Assembly: GCA_022578965.1 (NCBI GenBank)
Contig: MU400573.1
Span: 174,186-238,185, forward strand
DNA length: 64,000 bases
Origin: Xylaria sp. FL1777
Lineage: Eukaryota; Ascomycota; Sordariomycetes; Xylariales; Xylariaceae
Reading direction: 5' to 3'
The position numbers were made by a program, and so were the translations under genes. This document shows, piece by piece, positions 11,801-24,228 of this stretch. The first letter of the stretch is position 1, and each line of letters opens with the position of its first letter. The notes under the pieces are model-generated. The model ran no database searches and was not told where the DNA came from. It was given only the letters and a program-made list of their open reading frames with translations.

Positions 11801-12534
11801 TGCATAGGAGGCGTGCGAGGAGAGCCTTGCAGGGGGTCAAAATCGTAGGACAAGGCATCAATTAGTTCTCTCGTACTATATTCCTTTAACAACTTCAAAG
11901 CAAGAAGCTCGCAGACTTTGGCTCTCGTGGTGCTAACACCGGCATTACCAGGATATAGCTGGCCCTCTTTGCCAAATTGGAGACAATTCGCCATCAGTGC
12001 GTATAGGGTTGCTCGAGTAAAGTGTTGTGTCCGAATTTGCTGCTGCATTGGCTTGACCAAAAACTGTGAGACCTGGGGAGAGCGTAGCTGTTCCCAGGAT
12101 AGCGATGTCTCGGTTCTCGTCTGCACGATGATTCGAATCGCGTGGACAACATTATATACTGGCAGGGCATCTGCTCTCTTGATTAGCATTCATGGCCTGC
12201 GACAAGCGCACACGGTTTAGTTGGAACTCGGACCTAGATGACTAGCAGAGAATAGGGGGATGGCGGGATTGGTATTTCTCCGGAAGACACCCTGATCGGC
12301 AAAGCGTATGGATGGGTGGTTGGGGTCGAATTCATCTCCATTGTCTTCGTCGTCATCGTCGTCTTCGCCCTCGGTGAAGTCGGCGGTGGCATGTCGTTCC
12401 TCGGGGTACTGGCGGCTGACTGGGCCATGTGATGGGGTCGGAGGGTTCGAGTCAAAGAGATGCGAGTCGACGCGACGAACAGCAAGCTTAGGTCGCAGCA
12501 ACGAGGAGAACATATCCTTCACTGTCGGAATCAT
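8815..12534 (-). CDS. YVC1: Yvc1-type vacuolar TRP cation channel (five exons)
   Basis: Exons on the minus strand: 12534-12234, 12170-10889, 10836-10765, 10712-10644 and 10591-8815, 3501 nt, 1166 aa, all in phase. Introns are 63 nt (gtccga..gcag) and three of 52 nt (gtaagt, gtacgt, gtaagt donors). Fungal Yvc1 releases Ca2+ and K+ from the vacuole under hyperosmotic or mechanical stress. Family blocks include DALPVYNVVHAIR, SWEQLRSPQVSQFLVKP and ATLYALMANCLQFGKEGQ. Hydrophobic helices follow (FLSTCSLFVMICLFLAVLI, YWNIVDLGILLFLIIYYGM, FVVILISCSGFFVFFTL), then a pore-like YKIFQILMGFTPAAWDV and a last helix LLLVFFLVICHFLIATILI, with TNSF and QFLFAINTISMVKNDALFSY beyond. The soluble tail is very long (over 500 aa) with acidic patches and a (Lys-Gly)n tract. 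An in-frame ATG at about 12507 could also be the start. Confidence 0.92.
8894..8929. repeat. Hexanucleotide (CTTTCC)n inside the Yvc1-like coding sequence
   Basis: Six tandem hexamers on the plus strand. Read on the minus strand they encode an alternating Lys-Gly run close to the C-terminus of the channel. The unit length keeps the frame, so copy number can vary without disrupting the protein. Confidence 0.85.
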
Positions 12535-15500
12535 GGCGACGACCAAGTCAACGCTCGAGCAAGATCGCGGTTAGATCGTAGGTCGTGTCGCGTCGCAGCC
12601 AAACCAGAACCAAGACAGGACAGGACAGGCCAATCCGCCCCTACCACCTCAATACGCTAGAACACCGTTAAAGTAGCATAGGTCGAGAGGTGTCAAGAAC
12701 AGCTAACAGTCAGTCTAAAGCCGGACACACAATTGAAGGGGGAATTGTTCGCGTAGATAAATAGGAAGTCTGGGGCCGACTTGGTATTACAAGTGTTGGA
12801 CGTCGCGGGAGAACAAGGCCATATTGTACTATACTACTTAGATCGGTCCTACACTAGTAGGCGTGTGGACAGCAAGGATTGTTTGATAGGATTGTTTGAT
12901 TGTATCGATTGACGGAGACTAGAGCATGGTATCTATCGATGGACAATTAAGCAATTACCTTGGTATGAGGGGGCGACTTGATCAAACTGATAAGGAAAAG
13001 TCCCCATCAAGTTTAGTCCCATGGCAGTCGTCGCGCAGTCGCGGCTTGGTGAAGCTGCACTGAGTGCTTCAGAATGACAAGAACGACATGAACGAGATGT
13101 CACAAGGTCCAGATCGGCTGAAACACCAAAGCGCACTGACTAACCTAACCTGACTAACTAAACTGGCTGACTGCATGTAGGTACTATTACAGTTAGGTAC
13201 CTCCCTACCTAGCGAACCCCATACCTACCCCCATGCTAACACTGCACCTAACCCTCTCTACCTCCTCTCTACCTAAGTATTTATACAGGTTTCTCTCGGA
13301 CAACATGCTATAACATCACTGGCTCGAACCATACTGGCCCCACATCCTAGATAAGGGTACCTATCCGTCTACCTTCTTCATCTCACCTTGCAGGCTGTAC
13401 TTACGGAATATCTTACGTACTGGTAAGCAATATATATATTTTAATGCTCGCAACGCTTTGCAAATCGCGTCTCGACCTTGGCTTGCAGCTCTAATCATGG
13501 CGTGTCGCAAGGAGTGGTTGCCACCTACGTTTATGTACCTACTTACCGTATCTTGATATGGCACGTCTCAGCCTCCTCCTACCGGTAAATGCGGGCAAAC
13601 ATATTGATCTGGGACTTCAACCCCATCTCGATCCTTCCTCCCTTAACCTACCTAGGCTAGATCTTCAAGGGGGTTACAGGTCTTTTCGTATGTGTATACT
13701 CAGTCGGTATATAATTCCACACCGCTCTCATCTTTCGTTCCCGTCCGTCCTACCGCCTGTCGTGGTGATACTCCAGGGTGTAATTGGTTGGGAGGGGAGG
13801 CGGCGTCGTATCTCGCACCTCGACATCGCATCGCGCATGACCACCCACTCGATTCGGATCAGGAAAGGCTCGGCTGTCGCAATTGGATCGCATGATTGAA
13901 TTGTACTCCATCTGAGGCCATGTTGTTACCACCTTTCTAGCCTTCTACTGTACGTTACAGCATACAAGGATTACGTACTTCAGTTTTTTCTGCAAAGTGG
14001 ACGTTCATGCCATACCATGGCACGACCGACTCCTTTCAAGTCCAAATCGACGCTATACCGCCTGCAGTAGGCCGTTTTGTACATGCAGACTTGTGGCTGT
14101 CCAACATGCATGCATGCATACACTAGTCTAGATACAAGCTTCAGAACCAAGTTTGGAGCTGATAGGTAGAGCAACACCATCCGTTTCTCGCTGCCGCTAC
14201 ATAGGTTGCTTGTGTGTCCCCAGCGACACATTATGACGACCGTCCTACGTATCCTGATGGGTTGGGATGAACCATCTCTTGCCATCCGTAGATCGGCTAG
14301 ATTCTTAAACACCACCAAGTTCAATTTCTACATCCCCTCCTCAAATTTACACCGCTCGTTGTGTGCCACCAAATACCAAGCTGCCTGGATGATGGTGGGT
14401 GGGTGTGGTCGTTTTTTGGCGCCGATAACGCAAGCACATAATAAGCATTGCCTTCCCATGAGATGCAGAGTATACACCGGATACTATCAGTGCATGGATC
14501 CGGTTGCCAATCCTATCTCCTAAGACCAAAAAACCATCTCTCTTAGACTCGATGTTCCTTGTCCTTCAGAATTGAGGTTCGTCTACCATTATGGTGCTCT
14601 GCTGTACTATAACATACCTACTAAGGAGATATTTGCCAACTTAGGAAAGTAGAAGGAAGTACCACTTTACACTTCTCTTCTGAGAAGACAAAACAACCGG
14701 TACTAGGTAGCATCTAACATTAGGACCGGATGATACCAAGAGATCTGTCTAACTTAATAGGCACACAGTATATCTAGTATACTAATAGCCCTCCACATGC
14801 GACAACGTCATGTCTTAACTAAGTATTTTAATCGGTAGCCAGGTAGCCACAGCACCAGCCACACATCCGTAGGCATGACTGCTCACATTGTATACCTATT
14901 CCCTTTTGTATACATACCTACCGAGGAGTCATATTTTGGTAGGGAGGTACATTCCCTGCTATTATTTCCCAATAATTTCCCAATAATTTCCTAGCGAGAA
15001 TTCATCGAGTGTTCAGGGAATGCCGTGTGCTTCTCGTTACATTCTATTTATCTAGAAATAAATCATATACTAAAAACGAGCAAACTCAATGTGAGTCCTG
15101 CTTTCGTGTAGTATATTGTATTCCACCTATCTAGTTGCGGAACCCTCTATGCTGTATTAGTTGGTTACCTACTAACATGTTCTATGGTATTGACTACTGC
15201 GTAGTTTAATTACTGCTGCATCGAAGTAGGCATCCTGGAATGACAGCCGGAGTTCATTGGCTAAGAAGAGTTTTCGCTCTCTGAATGTTATTAAGGCCGG
15301 TTCTATTGAATGCCTCTGTAACACAGGGTACCTGCCGAGCTCCTGCAACAGGAGACTATGCACCAATTAAATCACTACATCTCATAGTATTTCGGTCTCG
15401 GATGGATGTTCGCAGATGGCAGATATAATATCGTCCCTTATGTTTTTCTGTTCAAAGAAATGTAGAATGGTTACTTGTAATTTGCGAGTCTCGGGTGATT

Positions 15501-16252
15501 AGGTACAGTAGAAAGATACCTCTGTGAATGGATTGATCGACCTAACGTACCAGTCCAATTAGCGTTGTTTCTCTTTGAAAGTCTCAAAATGCCCAGCTGA
15601 AGATCGGCACTACTCAGGTATTGACAAGATGCTTAAACAATGTACCTACCTATAGATTGCTGAATGTCGTAGATACTGGTGGACCTAGACTTGGCAGGGC
15701 CATCCAAGCCATTCGCGAGGATCAACTGTACGCAGCAAGGCCCGTGCTTCTGAACCAGATCTGCATGTTAAAATGGCACCCGATTGGATGACTCGAGAGT
15801 GGATCAGATGCCCCAGTCAAAACCCCTCCATCCAGCCAGCCCCTCCAATGGCAAGCCCCGCGTAGAGGCGGCTTCTCTGTTAGCTTGACGTAGCTACTCA
15901 TTGGAAAAAAAAAAAAGCTGGCGGTTTCGGTCTCAATTTTTTCTTTTCCCTCTCCTACTTGGTCGAAGGCCAAATCTTCTTCCTTTACCTTATATACCCT
16001 AGAAGAACTGCACATAAAATCTCTTTATACTTAGAGCCATTAACATCACTATGCTCAATTGAACAGTGAGCAAAGCCTCGCAGTGCTACCTCACAGTTCA
16101 AGAGGGCGAGCTGCCCGTTCACACTTCTACTCTCCACCTTCACAATCGCTTAATTCCTCCAACTAAGAGCTCGAATAGACGCTCGGATACTCTAAAATTG
16201 CCTGACCTTGGCACTGTATAAAGACAACAGAGAGCAGACACTAGACAGCGCA
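12535..16252. other. 3.7 kb divergent promoter region between YVC1-like and CPSase-ATCase genes
   Basis: This separates two divergently transcribed genes. ORFs here (for example 13558-13899, 14206-14523 and 15722-16015 on the minus strand) have no recognisable protein features and fall in repeat-like sequence. Content seen: TACCTA-type motifs near 13188-13215 and 15642-15652, a poly-A run at about 15904-15916, and pyrimidine-rich DNA just before the CPSase start. Confidence 0.55.
16051..16062 (+). promoter_or_regulatory. Possible minimal upstream ORF (Met-Leu-Asn-stop)
   Basis: An ATG followed by two codons and TGA lies about 190 nt before the CPSase-ATCase start. It matters only if transcription begins upstream of it, which cannot be judged here. 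It is not the arginine attenuator peptide of the arginine-specific CPSase gene, which is longer and belongs to another gene. Confidence 0.25.
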
Positions 16253-19200
16253 ATGGAACCCGTGCATTATCCGCCTTCGACGGCGCAGCTAGTCGACACC
16301 GGCGATGACAGCCTCATGTGCCTCGATCTCGAGGACAAGTCTTCGTACCAGGGATACAGTTTCGGTGCCAAAAAGAGCATCGCTGGAGAACTGGTATTCC
16401 AGACTGGCATGGTCGGCTACCCAGAGTCCATAACAGATCCCTCCTATCGTGGCCAAATCCTCGTCATTACCTTTCCCCTGGTGGGAAACTATGGCGTGCC
16501 ATCACGTGAGACCATGGATGAGCTTCTACGCGATCGTCCAGCCCATTTTGAATCCTCTGAGATACACATTTCTGGCCTCGTTGTATCTTCTTATGCTGGC
16601 GAAGACTATTCCCATTTCTTGGCTACCTCCTCCCTCGGAACCTGGCTCAAAGAGCAAGGTGTACCCGCCATGTATGGAGTTGACACCAGATCTCTGACAG
16701 AGCGAATCCGTCAGGAGGGTAGCATGCTTGGCCGTATGCTGCTTCAGAAACATAATCTGACGAACGGGAGCTCCAATGGTGTCGTCAATGGAGACATGAC
16801 TAGTTTGCTGAGTGGCAAGGATTGGACATCATACTTCGAGTCTCACGATTGGGTTAACCCCAACACCAAGAATCTGGTCGCTGAGGGTAAGTTTCTCTCT
16901 GATAAGGCCTGTCTTCTGACCATAGCTAACAATTATAGTCTCTATCAAAAAGGCACAGCTTTATCAACCCACTCCCGAATCTGCCCTCAAACACCCCTCT
17001 GGGCGCACTCTTCGTGTCCTCTGTCTCGATGTCGGTATGAAAAATAATCAACTACGATGTTTTCTGAACAGGGGTGTTGAGGTCAAGGTCTGCCCCTGGG
17101 ATTACGATTTCTCCAGCGAAAAAGACTACGACGGCCTTTTCATTTCGAACGGACCTGGTGACCCTGCGGTGCTGCAAGAGACTACGGTCAGACATATTGC
17201 CGAGACATTGAAGCTTAATCGCACACCCGTTTTCGGAATCTGCCTTGGCCATCAGCTCCTTGCGCAGGCTGCTGGAGCTAGTACCGAGAAGATGAAGTTT
17301 GGTAATCGTGGGCACAATATCCCTTGCACGAGCATGATCACCGGCAAGTGTCACATTACCTCTCAAAACCACGGTTTCGCCGTCAGTGCCGAAACACTTC
17401 CCCGCAACGAATGGAAAGAGTTGTTTGTAAACGCCAACGACGGTAGCAATGAAGGAATTATGCATGTCAGTAAGCCCTACTTCAGTGTGCAATTCCATCC
17501 GGAGAGTACACCTGGTCCTCGTGATACCGAGTTCCTATTCGATGTTTTCATAAACACGATCCTCAAATGTGCAGAAGATTCTAAGTTTCTTAACTCGCCT
17601 ATAAGCTTCCCGGGCGGTACTTACGAAGAGAACGAAAAGCTACATCCACGAGTTCATGTCAAGAAGGTGCTTGTTCTTGGTAGTGGCGGTTTGAGTATCG
17701 GTCAGGCTGGAGAGTTTGATTACTCTGGCAGTCAGGCTATCAAAGCCCTAAAAGAGGAAGGCATCTACACTGTTCTGATCAATCCTAATATTGCAACAAT
17801 CCAAACTTCGAAAGGTCTTGCCGATAAGGTGTATTTCCTTCCAGTAACGGCGGATTTCGTGCGTAAAGTCATCGTACACGAACGGCCGGACGCTATTTAC
17901 GTTACTTTCGGTGGTCAGACAGCTTTGCAAGTAGGCATCCAGCTGAAAGATGAGTTTGAGGGGCTTGGAGTCAAGGTTCTCGGTACTCCTATCGATACCA
18001 TTATTACAACAGAAGACCGGGAGCTTTTTGCTCGAAGCATGGACTCCATTGGCGAGAAATGCGCTAAATCTGCCTCCGCAAGTAGCGTGGACGAAGCTAT
18101 GCGAGTAGTCAAAGACATCGGTTTCCCTGTTATTGTCAGAGCTGCGTACGCATTGGGTGGCTTGGGGAGCGGCTTTGCCAACAACGAAAACGAGCTTCTC
18201 AATCTTTGCAATAAAGCTCTAGCCGTAAGTCCTCAAGTTCTTATTGAGAGGAGTATGAAGGGCTGGAAGGAAATCGAATACGAAGTCGTCCGAGATGCTC
18301 AGGACAATTGTATTACGGTCTGCAACATGGAGAACTTTGACCCCCTTGGTATCCATACGGGCGACTCTATCGTCGTTGCGCCATCTCAGACTCTTTCTGA
18401 CGAAGACTATAACATGCTACGAACAACAGCTGTCAACGTTATCCGCCACCTTGGAGTGGTTGGAGAATGCAATATCCAATATGCGCTGAACCCCTTCTCT
18501 AGGGAGTATTGCATTATCGAAGTCAATGCGCGTTTATCGCGTTCGTCTGCGCTAGCTTCTAAGGCGACGGGATATCCTTTGGCCTTCATCGCGGCGAAGT
18601 TAGGGCTCGGTATCCCTCTAAAGGATATCAAGAACGCGGTCACGAAAGTGACATGCGCCTGCTTCGAGCCTTCATTAGACTATGTTGTTGTCAAAATGCC
18701 TCGATGGGATCTCAAGAAATTTGTCCGAGTTTCCACCCAGCTTGGTTCCTCAATGAAGAGTGTAGGTGAAGTCATGAGTATCGGAAGGACTTTTGAAGAG
18801 GCTATACAGAAAGCTATTCGTGCTATCGATTTCCATAACCTCGGATTTGGCGAAACCAAAGCCCTCATGTCCATTGACGACGAATTACAAACGCCATCTG
18901 ATCAACGTCTATTTGCTATTGCTAATGCTATGCATGCTGGCTATTCGGTGGACAGAATCTGGGAGCTTACTAAGATTGACAAGTGGTTTTTGCATAAGCT
19001 CATGGGCTTGAGCAACTTTGGTAAATCAATGACGAACTACACCACCGCCCAGATCTCTAAACGCCCAGACCTTCTGCTTCAAGGCAAACGGCTTGGTTTC
19101 AGTGACCGTCAATTAGCCAAGTTCTGGGATTCCAATGAGCTGGCTGTTCGACGCATGAGATACGAGGCCGGCATTGCTCCATTTGTTAAACAGATTGACA

Positions 19201-22200
19201 CAGTGGCCGCCGAGTTTCCCGCGTACACCAACTACCTCTATCTCACCTACAATGCATCAGAACATGATATTAGCTTCAATGATCATGGTGTCATGGTCCT
19301 AGGCTCGGGTGTCTATCGAATAGGATCATCCGTTGAATTTGACTGGTGCTCTGTGCGTGCCATACGCACTCTACGAGAATCTGGCTTCAAGACTATCATG
19401 GTTAATTACAATCCCGAAACTGTCAGCACTGATTATGACGAAGCCGATCGCTTGTACTTTGAGAATATCAATCTGGAAACGGTTCTGGATATCTACCAGA
19501 TGGAATCGGCTAGTGGAGTGCTCGGTGCCATGGGTGGCCAGACTCCAAATAACATTGCGCTACCTCTGCTTCGTGCTGGGATTAAGGTTCTCGGAACATC
19601 GCCAGAGATGATTGACCGCGCCGAAAATCGATACAAGTTCTCACGTATGCTTGATGAAATTGGTGTTGATCAGCCAACCTGGAAAGAGCTTACAAGCTTC
19701 GAAGATGCTAAGGCATTCTGTCAGAAGGTTTCATACCCTGTCCTGGTTCGACCATCGTATGTGCTGTCCGGTGCAGCCATGAACACGGTCTACTCTGAGG
19801 CGGACCTAGAATTGTACCTCCAACAAGCTGCTGATGTTTCTCGAGAACATCCTGTCGTAATCACCAAATACATTGAAAACGCCAAGGAGATTGAAATGGA
19901 TGCTGTGGCAAAAGACGGCACAGTCGTAGGCCACTTCATTTCGGAGCATGTCGAGAACGCCGGCGTCCACTCAGGCGATGCCACCCTCATTTTACCGCCA
20001 CAGGATCTTGAGCAGACAACGATTAGACGCATTGAAGAGGCCACGAGAAAGATCGGCGCCAAGCTTAACGTTACGGGTCCTTTCAACATCCAATTCATCG
20101 CGAAAGACAACGATATCAAGGTTATCGAATGTAACGTTCGAGCATCTCGCTCATTCCCCTTTGTTTCTAAAGTGATGGGGGTTGATCTCATCGAAATGGC
20201 AACCAAGGCAATCATGGGCCTACCTTTCACCGAATACCCGCCAACCAACCTTTCTCCTGGCTCTGTAGGAGTGAAGGTTCCGCAATTCAGCTTCTCTCGA
20301 CTTTCTGGCGCAGATCCTGTTCTTGGTGTGGAAATGGCCTCTACTGGTGAAGTCGCTTGTTTTGGAAGAGATAAGTATGAGGCCTATCTCAAAGCACTAA
20401 TGTCAACTGGCTTCAAGATCCCCAAGAGCAATATTCTGCTGTCAATCGGGTCATACAGGGATAAGAAGGAAATGCTGCCCTCAGTTGAAAGGCTTCAAAA
20501 GCTGGGTTACAAGCTATATGCTACAGCTGGCACGGCCGATTTCTATCAGGACCATGGTATACCCGTTCAATTTTTAGAAGCACTCGGGAAAGAAGATGAT
20601 GATCAGAGGTCCGAGTTCTCTTTGACGCAGCATTTGTCCAACAATATGATCAATCTCTACATCAACCTTCCATCTAACAATAAATATCGTCGACCGGCAA
20701 ACTATATGAGCAGAGGGTACCAGACGCGCCGAATGGCCGTGGATTATCAGATTCCTTTGGTGACGAACGTCAAAAACGCTAAAATATTGATTGAAGCAAT
20801 CGCTAGACACTTCGACTTGGAAGTCTGCAACCGTGACTACCAGACAAGCCACCGCTCAATTGTACTGCCGGGCCTGATTAATGTTGCCGCTTTTGTGCCA
20901 GGTATTGTGTCTCCGGAGAGCCATGATCTACAAGCGGTTACGAGAGCCTCAATTGCTTCTGGCTTTAGTATGATCCGTGTCATGCCTATGGGGCTTGATG
21001 GATCCATCACCGACGCCAGGACGCTCAAGCTTGCTCAACTCAATAGTAAACGTGGTGGATACTGTGACTACAACTTCTCCATCTCAGCAACTTCTGAGAA
21101 CGCAAACCAAATCAGCCAAGTTACCGGTGAAGTTGGGTCACTCTTCATCCCATTCAACCATCTCTCCGACAATATTAGCAAAGTTGCCGCTGTCACTGCC
21201 CATTTTGATTCGTGGCCAGCACATAAGCCGATAGTCACCGATGCAAAGACAACCGATCTCGCATCCATCCTTTTGCTTGCAAGTCTTCACAACCGGCGTA
21301 TCCACGTCACTAGTGTGACTACCAGAGATGATATTCGATTGATTTCTCTTAGCAAGCAGAAGGGCTTAAGTGTTACCTGCGATGTATCGATCTACTCTCT
21401 ATACCTGTCACGCAAGGACTACCCAGACTGCCAATTTCTCCCTGAGCCGAGTGACCAAGAAGCTCTATGGGAATACTTGAATACTATTGATGTATTCTCA
21501 ATTGGAAGCGTCCCATTCCAGTTAGCCCGCGCCTTGCACCCAGGTGATCAGACTCGCAAGGTGGACGCTGCAGTCGGCATTGCTGAAGCTCTTCCACTAC
21601 TGCTCACGTCCGTCGTCGAAGGAAGATTGAATGTTGATGATATCAAGACACGGTTGTATGACAACCCTAAGCGGATCTTCGAGCTTCACGAACAGGCGGG
21701 TACATCAGTCGAAGTCGAGTTGGAACGCACCTACGCGGTACCAAAATCTGATTCGTGGTCTCCCTTTGTCGGAAAAATTATGCGTGGAGCGGTTCAACGA
21801 GTCACATTCAATGAAAAGACCGTATGCCTTGATGGCGGTGTTCTACCTATCTCACCGCTCGGCAAGGATATGTCTACACACAATAGCATACCTGTACCAT
21901 TGTCACCAGCTACAGTGGCAACGCCTCAGGTAGCTCCGTTCCCCGTCGATGCTCTTAGCCCTCGACAACAATCCCAACTTGGTAAGGGTCCACGCATGTA
22001 TGATGGTGAATCCGATTTTCTACGGTCTGCCGCCAAGCTTGTTCCTTCCGCGGATGAGTTCAGTCTTCCCGGACCGGTGCGTTCACCATTCGTCAACTCG
22101 CTCCACAGCCTTCTTGCACGGCCATCTGTCTTCAAGAACGCACACGTCCTCTCCGTGAAAGACTACACAAGATCCGATCTTCATCTTCTCTTTACGGTAG

Positions 22201-23099
22201 CACAGGAGATGCGCCTAGGTGTAGATCGAGAAGGAGTACTCGACATTCTCCGCGGTCGCGTGCTATGCTCCATGTTCTACGAGCCTTCCACTCGCACATC
22301 GTCCTCATTTGATGCGGCTATGCAACGTCTTGGGGGTAGAACAATCCCTATCGCTACATCGCACTCATCTGTACAAAAGGGAGAATCATTGCAAGACACT
22401 CTTAGAACTCTTGAATGCTACGGTGATGCGGTCGTGCTTCGCCATCCTGAAGTAAGCTCGGTCGATGTTGCTAAGAGATATAGCAAGGTTCCCGTCATTA
22501 ATGGAGGTAACGGAAGCGCGGAGCACCCGACCCAGGCCTTCCTTGATCTATTCACGATTCGAGAGGAGCTCGGTACTGTCAAGGGGTTGACCATCACCTT
22601 TGTTGGGGATCTCTTGTACGGACGACCCGTCCACTCACTGGTTTATCTCCTCCGACACTACCAAGTGTCAGTGCAGCTTGTCTCGCCCAAGTCACTCTCC
22701 TTGCCGGCCGATGTTCGCAACATACTCAAGCAGTCCGGCCAGCTGTTCTGTGAATCCGAGGAGCTCACTCCAGAAATCCTCTCCAGGAGCGACGTACTCT
22801 ACTGTACAAGAGTCCAAAAAGAACGCTTCCATAGTGTCGAGGAATACGAAAAGGTCAAGAATGTTTACCGCATTGACAACGCTACGCTAAAGCATGCAAA
22901 GCAGCACACACGAGTGCTGCACCCTCTGCCAAGGAACGAGGAGGTGGCGGAGGAAGTCGATTTCGATCATAGGGCGGCTTATTTCAGACAGGTGAGTACC
23001 ACAACAAAGTACTGCCAATATCATATGCTGACGATTTTGCAGATGAGATATGGGCTTTATTGTCGAATGGCTCTGCTGGCGCTGGTTATGTCTGATTAA
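16253..23099 (+). CDS. URA2: Fused carbamoyl-phosphate synthetase / aspartate transcarbamylase (de novo pyrimidine synthesis)
   Basis: Exons 16253-16886, 16939-22991 and 23043-23099 make 6744 nt (2247 aa), the usual size for fungal Ura2/pyrABCN/pyr-3. The protein makes carbamoyl phosphate from glutamine, bicarbonate and ATP, then carbamoyl aspartate; UTP normally feeds back on it. Order: CPSase small-chain domain (to ~200); class-I glutamine amidotransferase with GICLGHQ (Cys313) and QFHPES (His398, Glu400); two CPSase halves starting about 453 ([17 protein letters not shown]) and 997 ([15 protein letters not shown]); a dihydroorotase-like domain from about 1516; ATCase from about 1935 with [12 protein letters not shown] (1991-2002) and HPLPRNEE. 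The dihydroorotase-like part reads [13 protein letters not shown] where active enzymes carry HxH metal ligands, so it is inactive, as in other fungi. Intron 1 is 52 nt (gtaagt..ttatag). Intron 2 (22992-23042, gtgagt..gcag) is 51 nt and stop-free; removing it gives the expected [19 protein letters not shown] end. ATG 16253 is the first plausible start. Confidence 0.97.
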
Positions 23100-24228
23100 T
23101 CAGATTTGAACCGTGCTTGTTGAGCAACATTTCAACCGTCTCATTTCTATTCACAGGATCTCTCTTTTTCTTGCCCTTCTTTTCCCTTTGATTTGTTACG
23201 CACTGGATGTAAAAGTTTTAGATTGCGTTTGAGCTATATAGGAACACCTGTGACAAGATACATGAAAGGCTCAGGCCGCTTATGAGTGAATGATCTAGAG
23301 CACTTAAGTGCATTGGGGTACTCTGTGGCGTTGTGTGGGTTGGTTTTCGAGATATATGTATACCCGTGTGTTTATATGTTTACGTACACTCATGTGTACT
23401 GTATATTATATGTATATGTATGTATATAGTGTATTTGTATATGTCTATGTATTTATAATAATTAATATCTATCAACTATGTGTGTATTTACGATTTTAGT
23501 TGCGTGATGTCTGAAGACAGTTCATATTCGTAACAGCTACAATGATTGGTAATAGTGCCTGTGGTGTGACGGTGGCGGTGGGGTTGCGGAGAACTCCTAC
23601 GCCATCGCACTATACTAACTAACCATACCTAAGGTAGTCTAAGGTAAGCATCAACCTCCTCTCTTCACATCAACCTGAACTATTATTTTGCTGTAGTCAG
23701 TCTCGTTAGCGGCAAGATACTGAAAGCGACAGCTCACATTAATATAGTCGCTTGTCCAAGCGATAGCTTGACGAACGAATGACGTCATTGCTACTTATGA
23801 ATCTAGCTTATCTGAGTCCCCTCGTGTTTTGACTTTGCACTGCAAGGAGGGACTAGATTGGTCTGTCCAGGGCTGAGACATCGCCAATAGACATCCGCAG
23901 ACAGGTTCGTCGATCCTGTCTTGGCTTGCTTCGTCTATAAGCGTACACGCCGGGATAGATCTATTCGGTAGAAAGAGAATCGTCCCGATACGAGAAGGTT
24001 GGAGAAGAACTCAAGTCATCAGAGAAAGCCAAGCCAGATCGTCTACCTACTGTAGATAATTAGGCGACGTATCACAACGAACCAACCCTCTTTTGACCTG
24101 ACAGGCACCGGTGAAGACTTGATTGAATGCGCTGCAACGCAGCCGCGGTACCAACACCACGACTAACACGGCTCGCCACGCACCTGCAACCTCACCGCAC
24201 ACGCCCTCAAACAGCGACGACACACACC
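23100..24228. other. Intergenic region after CPSase-ATCase
   Basis: This holds the 3' flank of the pyrimidine gene and the 5' flank of the FMN-binding protein gene. A TATG/TGTA-rich microsatellite lies at about 23350-23450. No coding frame has protein-like character. Confidence 0.55.

Noticed and set aside
13558..13899. 113-codon plus-strand ORF in the YVC1-CPSase intergenic region
   Set aside because: No protein-like features and mixed with an overlapping second open frame.
16208..16252. Longer N-terminus of the CPSase-ATCase protein from a TTG codon
   Set aside because: Non-ATG start; the ATG at 16253 gives an N-terminus of the expected length.
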